Source: Bremia lactucae (lineage: Eukaryota; Oomycota; Peronosporomycetes; Peronosporales; Peronosporaceae). Taken from it: 64,000 bases of DNA. How positions within the stretch are numbered: position 1 is the first letter of the stretch; the number at the start of each line of letters is the position of its first letter. The position numbers were made by a program, and so were the translations under genes. The notes under the pieces were generated by a model. That model made no database searches. It saw only the letters and a list, made by a program, of their open reading frames with translations, and was not told the DNA's origin. Positions 51,838 to 61,697 of the stretch are shown in pieces. The DNA lies in assembly GCF_004359215.1 (NCBI RefSeq), contig NW_027152191.1, forward strand, positions 221,560 to 285,559. The letters run 5' to 3'.

Positions 51838-53960
51838 ATTTGGGTCTACATACCGTTTCAGACAATCCACGTAAACTACGGCGTGCGGCATCATATACGG
51901 GAAGGGTAAGCCTATAATTTAGGTCTCCCTGCCTCTTCTACCACCGTAAAGGACCTCCAAGTAACACAAAGATTGCATTTTTAGGTAGATTAGCTGTACT
52001 TATTAGTACTTTACCCCCACTCTAAAGCGTTCATTATTTTCGCGACCATTTCGGTCTGCATATTCTTTCATTATACTTGTCCTGTGTGCTTGCCATTGTG
52101 TCACGGACTTTTCTTGCGATTGCTAATCGCTTATCCACAAAGCGTTGAGCCTCGCTCACACTTGTAGCATCAAACCGCATATGATACCGCCGTAGATCAT
52201 ATGGCGTAGTTTTATTGACCACTACTAAACTGGCAGGGTTACTTGGACAAGTTTCAGTCTTTGAGATGATACCCTCATGGGTCATCGTCATATTGACGAA
52301 ACTATGTCCCTCTTTCGCACCGAGCATAGTGAGGAGCCCTCCCCTACTAAGACTCGGGCTGCGCACAAGCGAGACTGGCGTCCGAGGATGGCGCAGCCCG
52401 TTAATATAAAACGGTGTCTCACTCGTACTGGCATGGACACTGTTATTTATAGCGAACTCCACAAAGGGTAATTGCTTGCTCTTCTCTTTGGGAGTTGCTA
52501 TAGTGCGTAAGACATCCGCCACGACCCGATTGGAACGTTCTGTTCGGCCATCGGTCTGGGGATGATCTGCGGTCGACATGGGGAGCTTGCTACCTAGCAG
52601 CTCGAACACATGTCGCCAAAAAACAGACGTAAAACGTGGATCCCGTGTAGTCGGAAACATGATTCAGGAACAAGAGAGCTGCCTCCTTGCCTGTGATCAA
52701 TTTCTGACATGGTGCTTAATGCACCATCTTACTCAGTCTGTCTACAAAGACGATTAGCCCTGTCCGACCCTTATGATCGGGCGGCATGCCAAAAATGAAG
52801 TCCAGACTTACTGACTTTCAACAATCCGATGGAATCGGTAGCGGTTTTAGTGGCGCACTGCTGGATGGTGCAGGCTGAATGCGCTGACACTGTTCGCATG
52901 GGTGAATATAGTTGGCCACATCTATATAGGTGTGGCCACCAAAATTCCTCTGACACTCGTAAGAATGTCTTTTCACGGCCCAGATGCCCACTGATGGTGT
53001 ATCATGAAGCTCGTGAAGGATCATCAGCTTGAGATCTGTGTCATGAGGCACATAGATTCTCAAGGGATTACAAGGTGACAGCTGGTGCCATAACAGGCCA
53101 TCGCTGTAGCTAACGCGATTAAGCTTAGCTTTAAGTTACAACGGAAGGCTAACCTTTCATTCACCAAAGTGATCCAACAGCAGGCGACAACGGTCGTCTT
53201 GACTGTAGCTCTCTTTTATCTCATAGGCTAATGAGCTCGTCACGTGGTATGCCTTCATGGCTGCCAACGTTGATGGGCTTTAGCACTAGACACACTTTCC
53301 TGGTGTCTTACCTCGAAGTCTGGTCTGCGCGATAAAACGTCAGCCAAGACATTCGACTTACCCAGCTTGTATTTAACTTTGAATTAATTCAGAAAAGAAT
53401 GTGAGCCATCAGGCCATTCTAGGCCAGAGGAGCGGTGATTTATTGCGGTCCGCAGGGATGCGTGATCCGTAAAAACCACAAATGGTTCGGTGCCCAGTAG
53501 GTGCACACGAAACTTGACAAGAGCATACTTTATCGAAAGTAGCTCTTTGTTATGCACGGGGCATTTCAGTTCCGCGGCTTTTAAAAGCCGGGACTGCTAA
53601 GAGATGACGCTGTGCACGCCGTCGTCATCCTTCTGCATGAGTGCGCTGCCGATTGCAAAATGACTTGCATAGCAGACGACGCTAAAGGGCTCTTTCCGCG
53701 TCTGGCAATGCCAAGACCGGTGCCTCAAAAGAATAGATCGCTTCACTGATGTGAACGCATCATCTTGTTCTTTTAACCAAACTTATTCTGCGTCCTTTTC
53801 AATGAGATCAGATAATTGTTTAGTTTGCTCAGCTGAATTCTTGCTATATTTATGCAAGTAATTAGCGAGCCCTAGGAATTGGCGCAATTCCTTCACATGC
53901 CATGAGATTGGCCATCTTTACTAATTTTACCTTGTCTGGGTCTGCTCGTACATCACGGTA
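51838..53960 (-). pseudogene. gypsy B2 pol: RT end, RNase H, integrase, C-terminal region
   Basis: A second, head-to-tail copy of B pol. It begins against the type 3 LTR at 53961 with the same RT-end junction as B1. RNase H is followed by the integrase zinc domain (53063-52818, HELHDTP, CEQCQRIQP) and core (52660-52034, TSVFWRHVFELLGSKLPMST, ADHPQTDGRTERSNRVVADV), with the catalytic Glu kept. The C-terminal region SEAQRFVDKRLAIARKVRDT follows. The second Asp segment is disrupted by a frameshift at about 52650. It ends at the GPY/F region, where the type 3 LTR of B1 begins. Confidence 0.8.
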
Positions 53961-54358
53961 TGTAACGGGCACTTCCGACTTTCTATACTTCCGTACAAGT
54001 CCACTTCGAACTGCTTCTGTGCGAGTGGTGTCTCACGTCGCTTCGCGTACACTAGTCCGTACAGAGATTAAAATACTTGCTTTAAGGGTTAAAAGTAAAC
54101 TGTACATTATATAATGAAGTTCTTCTGTTTCTATATATTTGATACTAACTTAATTATAAACTAATACAAAACATGTAATACAGCTTATTTGTCTCTCACT
54201 TTGCGCGCGTCCATCGCTGACTGGGCCGCGGAGAAATGGAAAAGCCTTAGGAATATTACCATGTAAAGTAATATTCTCCAAATATTATCTACCTGCTAGA
54301 TAATATATTATTTAAAACCTTTAAGTGTTAATTTCACGAAACGATACACCCCGTTACA
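53961..54358 (-). repeat. LTR type 3, 3' LTR of C
   Basis: 398 bp. On the minus strand it begins TGTAACGGGGTGTATCG after a purine-rich AAGGAAGTGGCGA. It ends at 53961 directly against B2 pol, the same junction as in the B1 copy. Confidence 0.82.
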
Positions 54359-55402
54359 TCGCCACTTCCTTATACGACAATCACTCGGATTGTTATTGAA
54401 TATAGTGGTCACTATAAGACCACTTTATTAAAAACGATGTTGATTGGTCAGATTCATCATTTTCAATTCTATCGCGTGCTTAACAAGTCCATGCGGTATG
54501 CGAATAGTGCGGCGCCTTCAGCTGCGGTTCATGCAGCCGCGGGCGACGCATTATTGTCTCTTGCGGCAGACGTTCCGTCTGCCATAGTGTCATCTTCTCC
54601 CGCAACTCTAAATGTTACGGGTGCACGTGGTGATACATTGCGTGAATGCGACCCCTATTTAGAGGTCAACTACGAATGCGAGTCGGACGAAATGGCCGAC
54701 TCGGGGAGATCAGAACAGTCGCCTGATCATCGTCAGGCGGCTGACTATGAGCCTTAGAATGAGGGGGCTCATTCGATTAGACTGCTGGTAGCATTCGCTA
54801 CAGCATGTTCGGTATCGACGATGAGAATAAATCTTCATCACCAGCACCGTCTCCTGTGCCGTTACCCGCACATATTTCTGTGTGTGGTGATGACGATCGC
54901 GGTAGCCATCGTAATAAAAGTTCTTGTGGTACCACTGCGTCGGTGAGTACCACTCGGGGGATCGTTGACAGTAAAATGTCTCGTCTTGCCCCTGAGAAGA
55001 AGCCGTGGCTTTTTCCCAAACAGCTAATTCATAGCTTGTCTGGAGAGACTGCTCCTCACAGTAAATGTCTCTTATTCATTGCGACAAAGCTACATGGTCT
55101 TGATCCCAGCGCGAAGAACTTTCGCGCTGAGGTAAAATTTTATCTCGATGCTTTCTTAAGCATCGATGGTACAGTGGCAACAACAAGCGAGATAAAATCT
55201 CGCTGATGCAAGCCTAGAGCGCATTCATTCGCAATGTCAAAGACATTGGACGCGAACCTGGCTTCAAAGACTTAACGCGATTCGCATTAAGTTTGAGAAA
55301 CGAACTCCAACCGGTGCAAGGTATGAATTGCATTGGTTGTCTTGTTAGGCAGGACTTCCATGCCTCACGTGCATTATTTTCTGTCCGTCTTGTGTTGACA
55401 AC

Positions 55403-55516
55403 ATGAAAAGAGGATGTTTATTTCTTTTCTTCGCCCTGGGGAAGGGTTCGCGTATCTATATGAAAAGAGGATGTTTAGATCTTTTCTTCGCCCTGGGGAA
55501 GGGTTCGCGTCTCTAT
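55403..55516. repeat. 57-bp tandem duplication
   Basis: Two head-to-tail copies, 55403-55459 and 55460-55516, with about three differences. 57 is a multiple of three, so the plus-strand frame gains 19 codons without a shift. It lies just beyond the chromodomain end on the pol strand. Confidence 0.88.
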
Positions 55517-55539
55517 CGAGATACGCGATTTTGCAATCA

Positions 55540-55845
55540 ATTTACAAGCGTCAGAGGCGCGTTTTTTATGATGAACCCTCTGATCCATCCAATGGGTCTC
55601 GTCATACTGACGGACGAGATCCTCAACGTCAACAACCAGCTGGGGGCGAGGCTCCCAGCTGTCATGTGAAGGTGGGTAACCGCGCCAGCGAACAAGAAAC
55701 TCGTTCGCTGCCCCTTCAAATCACGGTGGTTTGAAATACGTTCCACAAGGAAATGTTGACCACTTTGGGAATCCACCAACGGTTGTGGTGAAGAAGGGAA
55801 ATTAGATCCGACCCATTTATCGGATCTAATGTCGAGGATAGACAA
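55540..55845 (-). pseudogene. gypsy C chromodomain
   Basis: The minus strand reads GQHFLVERISNHRDLKGQRT (about 55770), then after a one-base shift VRWRGYPPSHDSWEPRPQLV followed by VDVEDLVRQYDETHWMDQ. This is a canonical chromodomain with the aromatic and WEP residues intact. It is antisense to the plus-strand frames at 55403-56080. Confidence 0.85.
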
Positions 55846-56298
55846 AATCGATCACTTCCTCCATGATTTGGAGGAGGGACTTGATCACGAGCGCGGCAAG
55901 CGTCGCTCGTTGAAGCAGGCGGTGCAGGCTCACCATATCGAGCGGTTGGAAGACCGTTCGAAGAGTGCGTACTCCATGTTTGAGTCGAATGGATATACCA
56001 CGCTCTTCGTGATGAGCTGTCTTCCCCACATCGCGCTTTCGGGATCTTCGGACCCGGGACAATCTCCAGATTCAGCATGAGAATCTGGTTCGTGACCACA
56101 AGAATCGTTTAGCGATTCATGAAAAGGTTGGTCTAATCCGTCTTCGGAAGAAATGGCGTACTGATTGTACGGGCGGAGCCAACCAACTTAAATGTAGGAT
56201 ACGCTCGCATCCTACGTGGCAATTCTATTGTGTATGCATCGGCCTCTGCGGTGCAGTACACAGAATGGTCTAATGAGCTTGGGTAGTTGTTTACTGCT

Positions 56299-57149
56299 TC
56301 ATCCATTAGTGACTACACGCTTAGATAAGTTTACCGTAGAGGGTAGTACTAAGTCATTAATTGTAAATGAAAGAACATTTTCTTTTCCATGTTTGTCTGC
56401 GTTCCGTTTCTGACGGTTCACTGCGTTAGCAATGGAATCCTGTACGAAACGGATTACTGATTCTCGAGCCAGCAGAAATTCTTCTGCTGACTCATATGCT
56501 TTGTATTTTCCAGTGCGCTTTATGCGCACTGCCATGAGATCTTTCTCATCTTAAATGTCGACTGCTTCGATATCGACATCACTCGCGTCGTTAGTAACTT
56601 CGACGCGTGATGAGCATGAGCCAGAAATCGTTTGCTCGTGTGAGTCCACCTTCTCCTTGAACGAGACGATTCCTCTAATTGAGTGGGTGACGTAAGCCAT
56701 TCAGTAAGAACGGTGTATGCATTGTAGACGCATGCACCGAATTATTGATAGCGAATTCGACAATCGGTAAAAAGTCGCTCCAATTCGAATACGATTGGAC
56801 GTAACCTCAAAGAACCTCTTCGATGACGCGATTTACGCGTTCCATCTAACCATCTGTATCTGGATGAAGTTGACATAGTCAGCCGTGTTCCGAGAGATCG
56901 GAACACGAATTGCCAAAATTCCGCCGTATACCGTGGATCTCTATCCGAGACAAGTTCACGGGGTAACCCGTGGAGTTTTGATACCGTGTCGATAAAGACA
57001 CGGGCACAGCCCGGAGCCGTGATCGACTCTGGTACTGCAGCAAGATGTACCATCTTGCTGAATCTGTCTACAAAAACAAGGATTCCATTGTTTTGGTGAT
57101 CGTCTTCGGGGATTCGAAGACGAAGTCCATAGATACGGAATGCCAACAT
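56299..57149 (-). pseudogene. gypsy C integrase core and C-terminal region
   Basis: The core frame 57149-56742 starts after a deletion: NGILVFVDRFSKMVHLAAVP, then LPRELVSDRDPRYTAEFWQF and VFRSLGTRLTMSTSSRYRWL. The first Asp is in the preceding SVSMDFVF and the second in VSDRD. The QTDG..E segment is degraded. The C-terminal frame at 56535-56299 reads KRTGKYKAYESAEEFLLARE, then RQKRNADKHGKENVLSFTIN, the run-in to the GPY/F region. The frames are broken, so there is no activity. Confidence 0.8.
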
Positions 57150-57199
57150 TCTGCCGGAAGTGGTACAACTTATGCTTTCGCATAAGTGTAAGAACCTGA

Positions 57200-58100
57200 C
57201 GAACGTGAGTTTTATAAAACTTCCACGTTCGTCTTTCCGTCCATGGCTCGGCTATGGACGAATACATCATCAACATAACTCGGTGCGAATTCTTGCACCG
57301 GTCTCAACAGATTCGTTACGCATCGGTTGAATGTTGCAGGGGCGTTACTAAGCCCCTGTGGCATTACTAAGCCCCTGTGGCATTACTAAGCCCCTGTGGC
57401 ATTACTAGCCATTCCCAGAGCATCCACTGGGAGTGCTCACTGCTGTGTATGGAATATCCCGCCTACGCATAAGGATCTGATAAAATCCATCCATCAGATC
57501 CATAGACGAAAAGATGGTACTCTTAGACATACCATCTATGATCACGTCTTTTTTAGGTATCGGCGTTTGAGCTGGTACCGTTGCAGCATTCAGTTTGTTG
57601 AATGCGTGCACTATCCGCACCCTCCTGTGGCGTTTCGCACACAGAAGGTCGGAGAGCTATGTGGGGAGGTTGACTCCCTCACATGGCCCGCTTTTAATCG
57701 ATTGATAAAGAATATATCGATCGCAAGTAGTTGTTCACGAAGAAGTGGCTACTGCTTCATGACACAGTACTTCGAGCCCGGTTTGAGCTCGATCTCATGT
57801 CGAGTGCCTTTATGCTTAGGCAGCTGCATGGAACTGTTTCAGGGAACACATCCCTAAATTCAATTAAATTCTTGTATAAAGGATTTGTCTTAATAACTCC
57901 CAGAATTGAGTAGTATATCTCTTAATCCGCGTCTTCACATCCAGGACACTTTCGTCCATCGATGAGCTGCTGAGAACCCGTTCGTTTTCTGCAAAAATTA
58001 CCGCTGACCGAATATCGCTTACGTATTCGTCCTCCATAACGAGTACGCAGATCTGCTTGATTCTACCACTATGCAGGTCTCTCAAGAACTGCTTGAATTT
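57200..58100 (-). pseudogene. gypsy C pre-RT linker and reverse transcriptase
   Basis: The linker at 58085-57864 (MRDLHSGRIKQICVLVMEDE, ERVLSSSSMDESVL) leads to RT at 57860-57200. RT has the finger region (MRIVHAFNKLNAATVPAQTP, KKDVIIDGMSKSTIFSSMDL), MDGFYQILMRRRDIPYTAVS, and a YVDD box at 57277-57266. A 19-bp unit encoding part of PQGLSNA is present three times at 57342-57398 and shifts the frame. RT ends near KLYHFRQN, and the integrase core follows without RNase H. Confidence 0.82.
57342..57398. repeat. three 19-bp tandem units in C RT
   Basis: Units at 57342-57360 (one difference), 57361-57379 and 57380-57398, then a partial unit. They lie on the PQGLSNA codons of RT. The net gain of 38 bp shifts the RT frame. 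Confidence 0.9.
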
Positions 58101-58730
58101 TAGGGTTATTAATTGAGTTATCTTCGAAGTTAACTTCGGAGGCGCATAGAGATCGAGAGTATAAGCGCCTACTCTTAATCAGTCATTAACCAAGACATTC
58201 AATGTCTCGGTTTCTTCCTGGGATTATCCACAGGCTGCCAAGGGATTAATTCCTCGGGATGCTGAAGTCTAATTACTTTAGCACAAGCTATTTGAGGAGA
58301 TTTCTCCTCAAGTACGTGAAGGCTTATTCCCTCAACGTCTTCCGACTGTGGTTGCGCTCTCTACTCCACCTAGGATCATCGTGTTGCCCCTTTTGGACAA
58401 CCGTTTTATTCCTTGAATATCGCCCACTAGGCGTACATTCATGTCACAATCCACTCGACTATTCGAGTGTTGGACCTTCGGCGCTGCCTGTGCATTCGCA
58501 CAGCCGCCGGCAGCTGACTCCACAGTGTGATTTGTAATCACACTGTGATATTTAGCAGTCGTCCTGACGACTGTACCACAAGTGAGGCCATCGCACTCAC
58601 TCGTATTATATCCACACGCTTGTGAACGCTCCAAAACGTTCATCAGATGGCCATCTGATCAACAAGTGGCAGGCATCTTTACGGATCGATGCTGCCAGCT
58701 GATTTTTGGCTGGTATTTTCTGAGCCAAGG

Positions 58731-59081
58731 TTAAACTAGGATGACATCAAATTTGTCATTCAAATCCAGTACAATGAAATCATCATCGTACTGTAAATCT
58801 CTTAACGTGTAGTGAAATTTCACTACGCGTTTCATTACTGTTATCGATGCGCCTGTCGCTAGACGCACCGTCATCCTCGTTGGAGGGATGTCGCGCTCAA
58901 CATATTTGAGCCTACGACCCTCTAGTGACTGGCGACGAACAAAGTTATTTGACGCTCCGCAGTCCACTAGGGCTCTAAATGACAAATCATTTGTCACTTT
59001 TAATTTCAAGGTGATGAGGGATACCTCATCACCGGGTGCAGAGACACATAATGATTGTATGTCTGGAGCAACTTTAGTCAA
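58731..59081 (-). pseudogene. gypsy C aspartic protease
   Basis: A 116-residue minus-strand frame: SLITLKLKVTNDLSFRALVD, then CGASNNFVRRQSLEGRR. The LVDCGASNNF motif carries the catalytic Asp (DCGAS in place of DTGAS). It is followed by RMTVRLATGASITVMKRVVK and YDDDFIVLDLNDKFDVILV, the typical retropepsin layout with the flap and the second hydrophobic strand. It cleaves the Gag-Pol precursor. The active site is intact but the frame stops at 58731. Confidence 0.85.
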
Positions 59082-59159
59082 GAGATTTGCAAATTCTCTT
59101 GAGGTTGCTGGATCAGTAGGGCGTTGTGCCCCCTACTGACCCCGACCGTTTATTTTGGC

Positions 59160-59418
59160 GGTCCGCCTCGCTGTTGCGATTTGCAACAACGTCGGATCCA
59201 CGACCCTTGCCCCTTTTTTGCGTTCGGTCCAAAGTTACGTTCAGTACCTTTCGGTGCTGGGCGTGGGGCACTACACTCATGAGCGTAGTGTCCTAATTTT
59301 TGGCAGCGATGGCATTCTGCAATCGCTTATTGCTCGAAAAGCGAGGTCTCTCGCTTTTGACGTAAGAGAGGTCCATGGGTTCTGGACCTCCTAACTCGTG
59401 TCGTCTTGGAGGACGATA
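59160..59418 (-). pseudogene. gypsy C gag zinc knuckle
   Basis: The minus strand at 59314-59273 reads CHRCQKLGHYAHEC, an intact CX2CX4HX4C nucleocapsid zinc knuckle, followed by SAPRPAPKGTERNFGPNAKK. Upstream is a GGPEPMDL segment. It binds the element RNA during packaging. It lies just left of the N gap and is continuous with gag. Confidence 0.82.
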
Positions 59419-60366
59419 NNNNNNNNNNNNNNNNNNNNNNNNNNNNNNNNNNNNNNNNNNNNNNNNNNNNNNNNNNNNNNNNNNNNNNNNNNNNNNNNNN
59501 NNNNNNNNNNNNNNNNNNNNNNNNNNNNNNNNNNNNNNNNNNNNNNNNNNNNNNNNNNNNNNNNNNNNNNNNNNNNNNNNNNNNNNNNNNNNNNNNNNNN
59601 NNNNNNNNNNNNNNNNNNNNNNNNNNNNNNNNNNNNNNNNNNNNNNNNNNNNNNNNNNNNNNNNNNNNNNNNNNNNNNNNNNNNNNNNNNNNNNNNNNNN
59701 NNNNNNNNNNNNNNNNNNNNNNNNNNNNNNNNNNNNNNNNNNNNNNNNNNNNNNNNNNNNNNNNNNNNNNNNNNNNNNNNNNNNNNNNNNNNNNNNNNNN
59801 NNNNNNNNNNNNNNNNNNNNNNNNNNNNNNNNNNNNNNNNNNNNNNNNNNNNNNNNNNNNNNNNNNNNNNNNNNNNNNNNNNNNNNNNNNNNNNNNNNNN
59901 NNNNNNNNNNNNNNNNNNNNNNNNNNNNNNNNNNNNNNNNNNNNNNNNNNNNNNNNNNNNNNNNNNNNNNNNNNNNNNNNNNNNNNNNNNNNNNNNNNNN
60001 NNNNNNNNNNNNNNNNNNNNNNNNNNNNNNNNNNNNNNNNNNNNNNNNNNNNNNNNNNNNNNNNNNNNNNNNNNNNNNNNNNNNNNNNNNNNNNNNNNNN
60101 NNNNNNNNNNNNNNNNNNNNNNNNNNNNNNNNNNNNNNNNNNNNNNNNNNNNNNNNNNNNNNNNNNNNNNNNNNNNNNNNNNNNNNNNNNNNNNNNNNNN
60201 NNNNNNNNNNNNNNNNNNNNNNNNNNNNNNNNNNNNNNNNNNNNNNNNNNNNNNNNNNNNNNNNNNNNNNNNNNNNNNNNNNNNNNNNNNNNNNNNNNNN
60301 NNNNNNNNNNNNNNNNNNNNNNNNNNNNNNNNNNNNNNNNNNNNNNNNNNNNNNNNNNNNNNNNNN
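59419..60366. other. assembly gap (948 N)
   Basis: A run of N inside the gag of element C. The flanks are both C gag. The expected gag sequence between the capsid and zinc knuckle is much shorter than 948 bp in relatives, so the gap may hold an insertion, or its length may be only an estimate. Confidence 0.95.
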
Positions 60367-60689
60367 GATGACGAACTAGCTTGAGCCTGTCTCAAGCTAA
60401 AGTCCTCCTGTTCCGCAACGGATATTGCTTCTTCAAGCGTATCCAGTTCCAAGCGGAACAGGTGGGTCTTTACGGGACCATCCGTAAGACCTTGCATGAA
60501 CACCGTAATCAACGTGTGTTCATGAACTGGGTTGTTTGTGATACAATTCGCTAAAAGTCGTATGTGCTGGGCATAAGCGTGAACATCACACTCGCCTTGC
60601 TTGGGTTTCAGAAGCTCTGATCGAGCTCTGAATTCAGCTCTAGGCGGTTCAAACGTCTGTTTGAGCCGGGCTTTGAAAGCCTCTAGCAA
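60367..60689 (-). pseudogene. gypsy C gag, capsid domain, cut by sequence gap
   Basis: The minus strand reads MLEAFKARLKQTFEPPRAEF, then RARSELLKPKQGECDVHAYA, HTLITVFMQGLTDGPVKTHL and FRLELDTLEEAISVAEQEDF. This is a clear Retrotrans_gag domain. The frame continues into the N run, so its end cannot be read. The 432-residue frame through the gap is an artefact of the Ns. Confidence 0.82.
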
Positions 60690-60882
60690 CCAAAGACATA
60701 TAGGTCGCGCAACTTATGGCCAAGTGCCCAAGCTTTGGCACGACCTGCCAAATTTGACAGAGCAAATGCAACTTGCATTTGTTCGTCGACGATGTGATGA
60801 GCCCTTATGGCATCGTCCATCTCGACGAATCATCTTAAGAGGAAGTCTTCTTCGACCTTTTCATACTTAGAGATGTCAAGCT

Positions 60883-61203
60883 TTAAGGGTTCGGGACGAC
60901 GCTGTGCGTCATCCCGGTTACAGGGGTCTGTACCTGTTGTAACCTCAACAGTTCTGCCTGTTGAGAGCCTTGCTGATATAGCAAGGCTACCTTCTCCTGC
61001 GCCTCGTCAAGTTCATGTTGTATGAACTTGGCGATGGCTGAATGGAGGGCATCTCTGTTCAAACCGGACAGCATGGCCCAGATAGCATCATTCCCTGCGG
61101 TCGAACTCATTCGTTCGACCGCACTCCTTTCTATTTCACTTAGAAAGGAGTAGCTATCACGCGAAACGTGATGTGTATTCCCATTATCATCTAACATGTC
61201 CAT
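60883..61203 (-). pseudogene. gypsy C gag, N-terminal part
   Basis: 106 residues: MDMLDDNGNTHHVSRDSYSF, SEIERSAVERMSSTAGNDAI, IAKFIQHELDEAQEKVALLY and QQGSQQAELLRLQQV. It starts about 50 bp after the LTR. It matches the gag start of E and the remnant at 5974. A frameshift at about 60885 separates it from the next gag frame. It belongs to the capsid polyprotein; the Gln/Leu helix may mediate assembly. Confidence 0.78.
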
Positions 61204-61253
61204 GTAAGATGATTGAACTGTAATCCTTGTACGGACTACTAGCTGCTACCAGG

Positions 61254-61697
61254 TGTAACGGGGCATTGCCGACTTGTACTGCTTCAGTACAAGTCCACTG
61301 CTTTAGTGCGAGTGGTGCCTCACGTCACTTAACGTAAACTAGTACTTGCAAAGGAAGACTCTCTTTAAAGCACTTGCTTTAAAGAGAATTTTAGTAAACT
61401 ATATTTAATTTAATTAATTAAAGTTATTCTGTTTCTATCTATTTAATACTAACTAATTACGAGCTATTACAAGACATGTAATAAAGTCTTAGCTGTCTCT
61501 CTCTTTGCGCGCGACAAGCGCTGACTGGACCCGGAGAAAGTAGATATAATGGCCTATATCTACCATTGGATAAGCTTTCCGAATATTACTACGTAAAGAA
61601 ATATCCTCCAAATATTATCTACCTTTTAGATAATATATTATTTATTATAAAAACAACCTTCAAGTGTTAATTTCATGTAACGATACACCCCATTACA
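61254..61697 (-). repeat. LTR type 3, 5' LTR of C
   Basis: 444 bp, starting on the minus strand TGTAATGGGGTGTATCGTTACA and ending GCCCCGTTACA. It is followed at 61253-61240 by CCTGGTAGCAGCTAG, a primer-binding site like the complement of the initiator tRNA-Met 3' end. It is related to 53961-54358 and 51440-51837 with substitutions and indels. Confidence 0.85.

Larger units (their letters stand above)
54437..56200 (+). pseudogene. antisense ORF of gypsy C
   Basis: Plus-strand frames running from just inside the 3' LTR towards pol. 54437-54757 is a Ser/Ala/Asp-rich N-terminal part (AAPSAAVHAAAGDALLSLAA). 54805-55206 contains APSPVPLPAHISVCG and KMSRLAPEKKPWLFPKQLIH. 55414-55734 has LSRYAILQSIYKRQRRVFYD. 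55829-56080 starts MSRIDKIDHFLHDLEEGLDH, then ERGKRRSLKQAVQAHHIERL, a coiled-coil-like helix. The last part lies antisense to the integrase-chromodomain linker, exactly where the helix of A and B lies. Sequence identity with A/B is low; position and pattern agree. Confidence 0.5.
53961..61697 (-). mobile_element. Ty3/gypsy chromovirus C, both LTRs present
   Basis: A 7.7-kb minus-strand element. The 5' LTR is at 61697-61254, then gag, zinc knuckle, protease, linker, RT, integrase, GPY/F and chromodomain, and the 3' LTR is at 54358-53961. A 948-bp run of N (59419-60366) hides part of gag. RNase H and the integrase zinc domain are deleted between RT and the integrase core (about 57200-57150). 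An antisense frame lies on the plus strand at 54437-56200. The LTRs differ in length (444 and 398 bp), so the insertion is old. No matching target-site duplication is seen. It seems to have inserted in, or recombined with, B pol. Confidence 0.82.

Noticed and set aside
59375..60689. Long ORFs through the N run on both strands (321-432 residues)
   Set aside because: They are produced by unknown bases being read as open. Only the gag part at 60689-60367 has real sequence.
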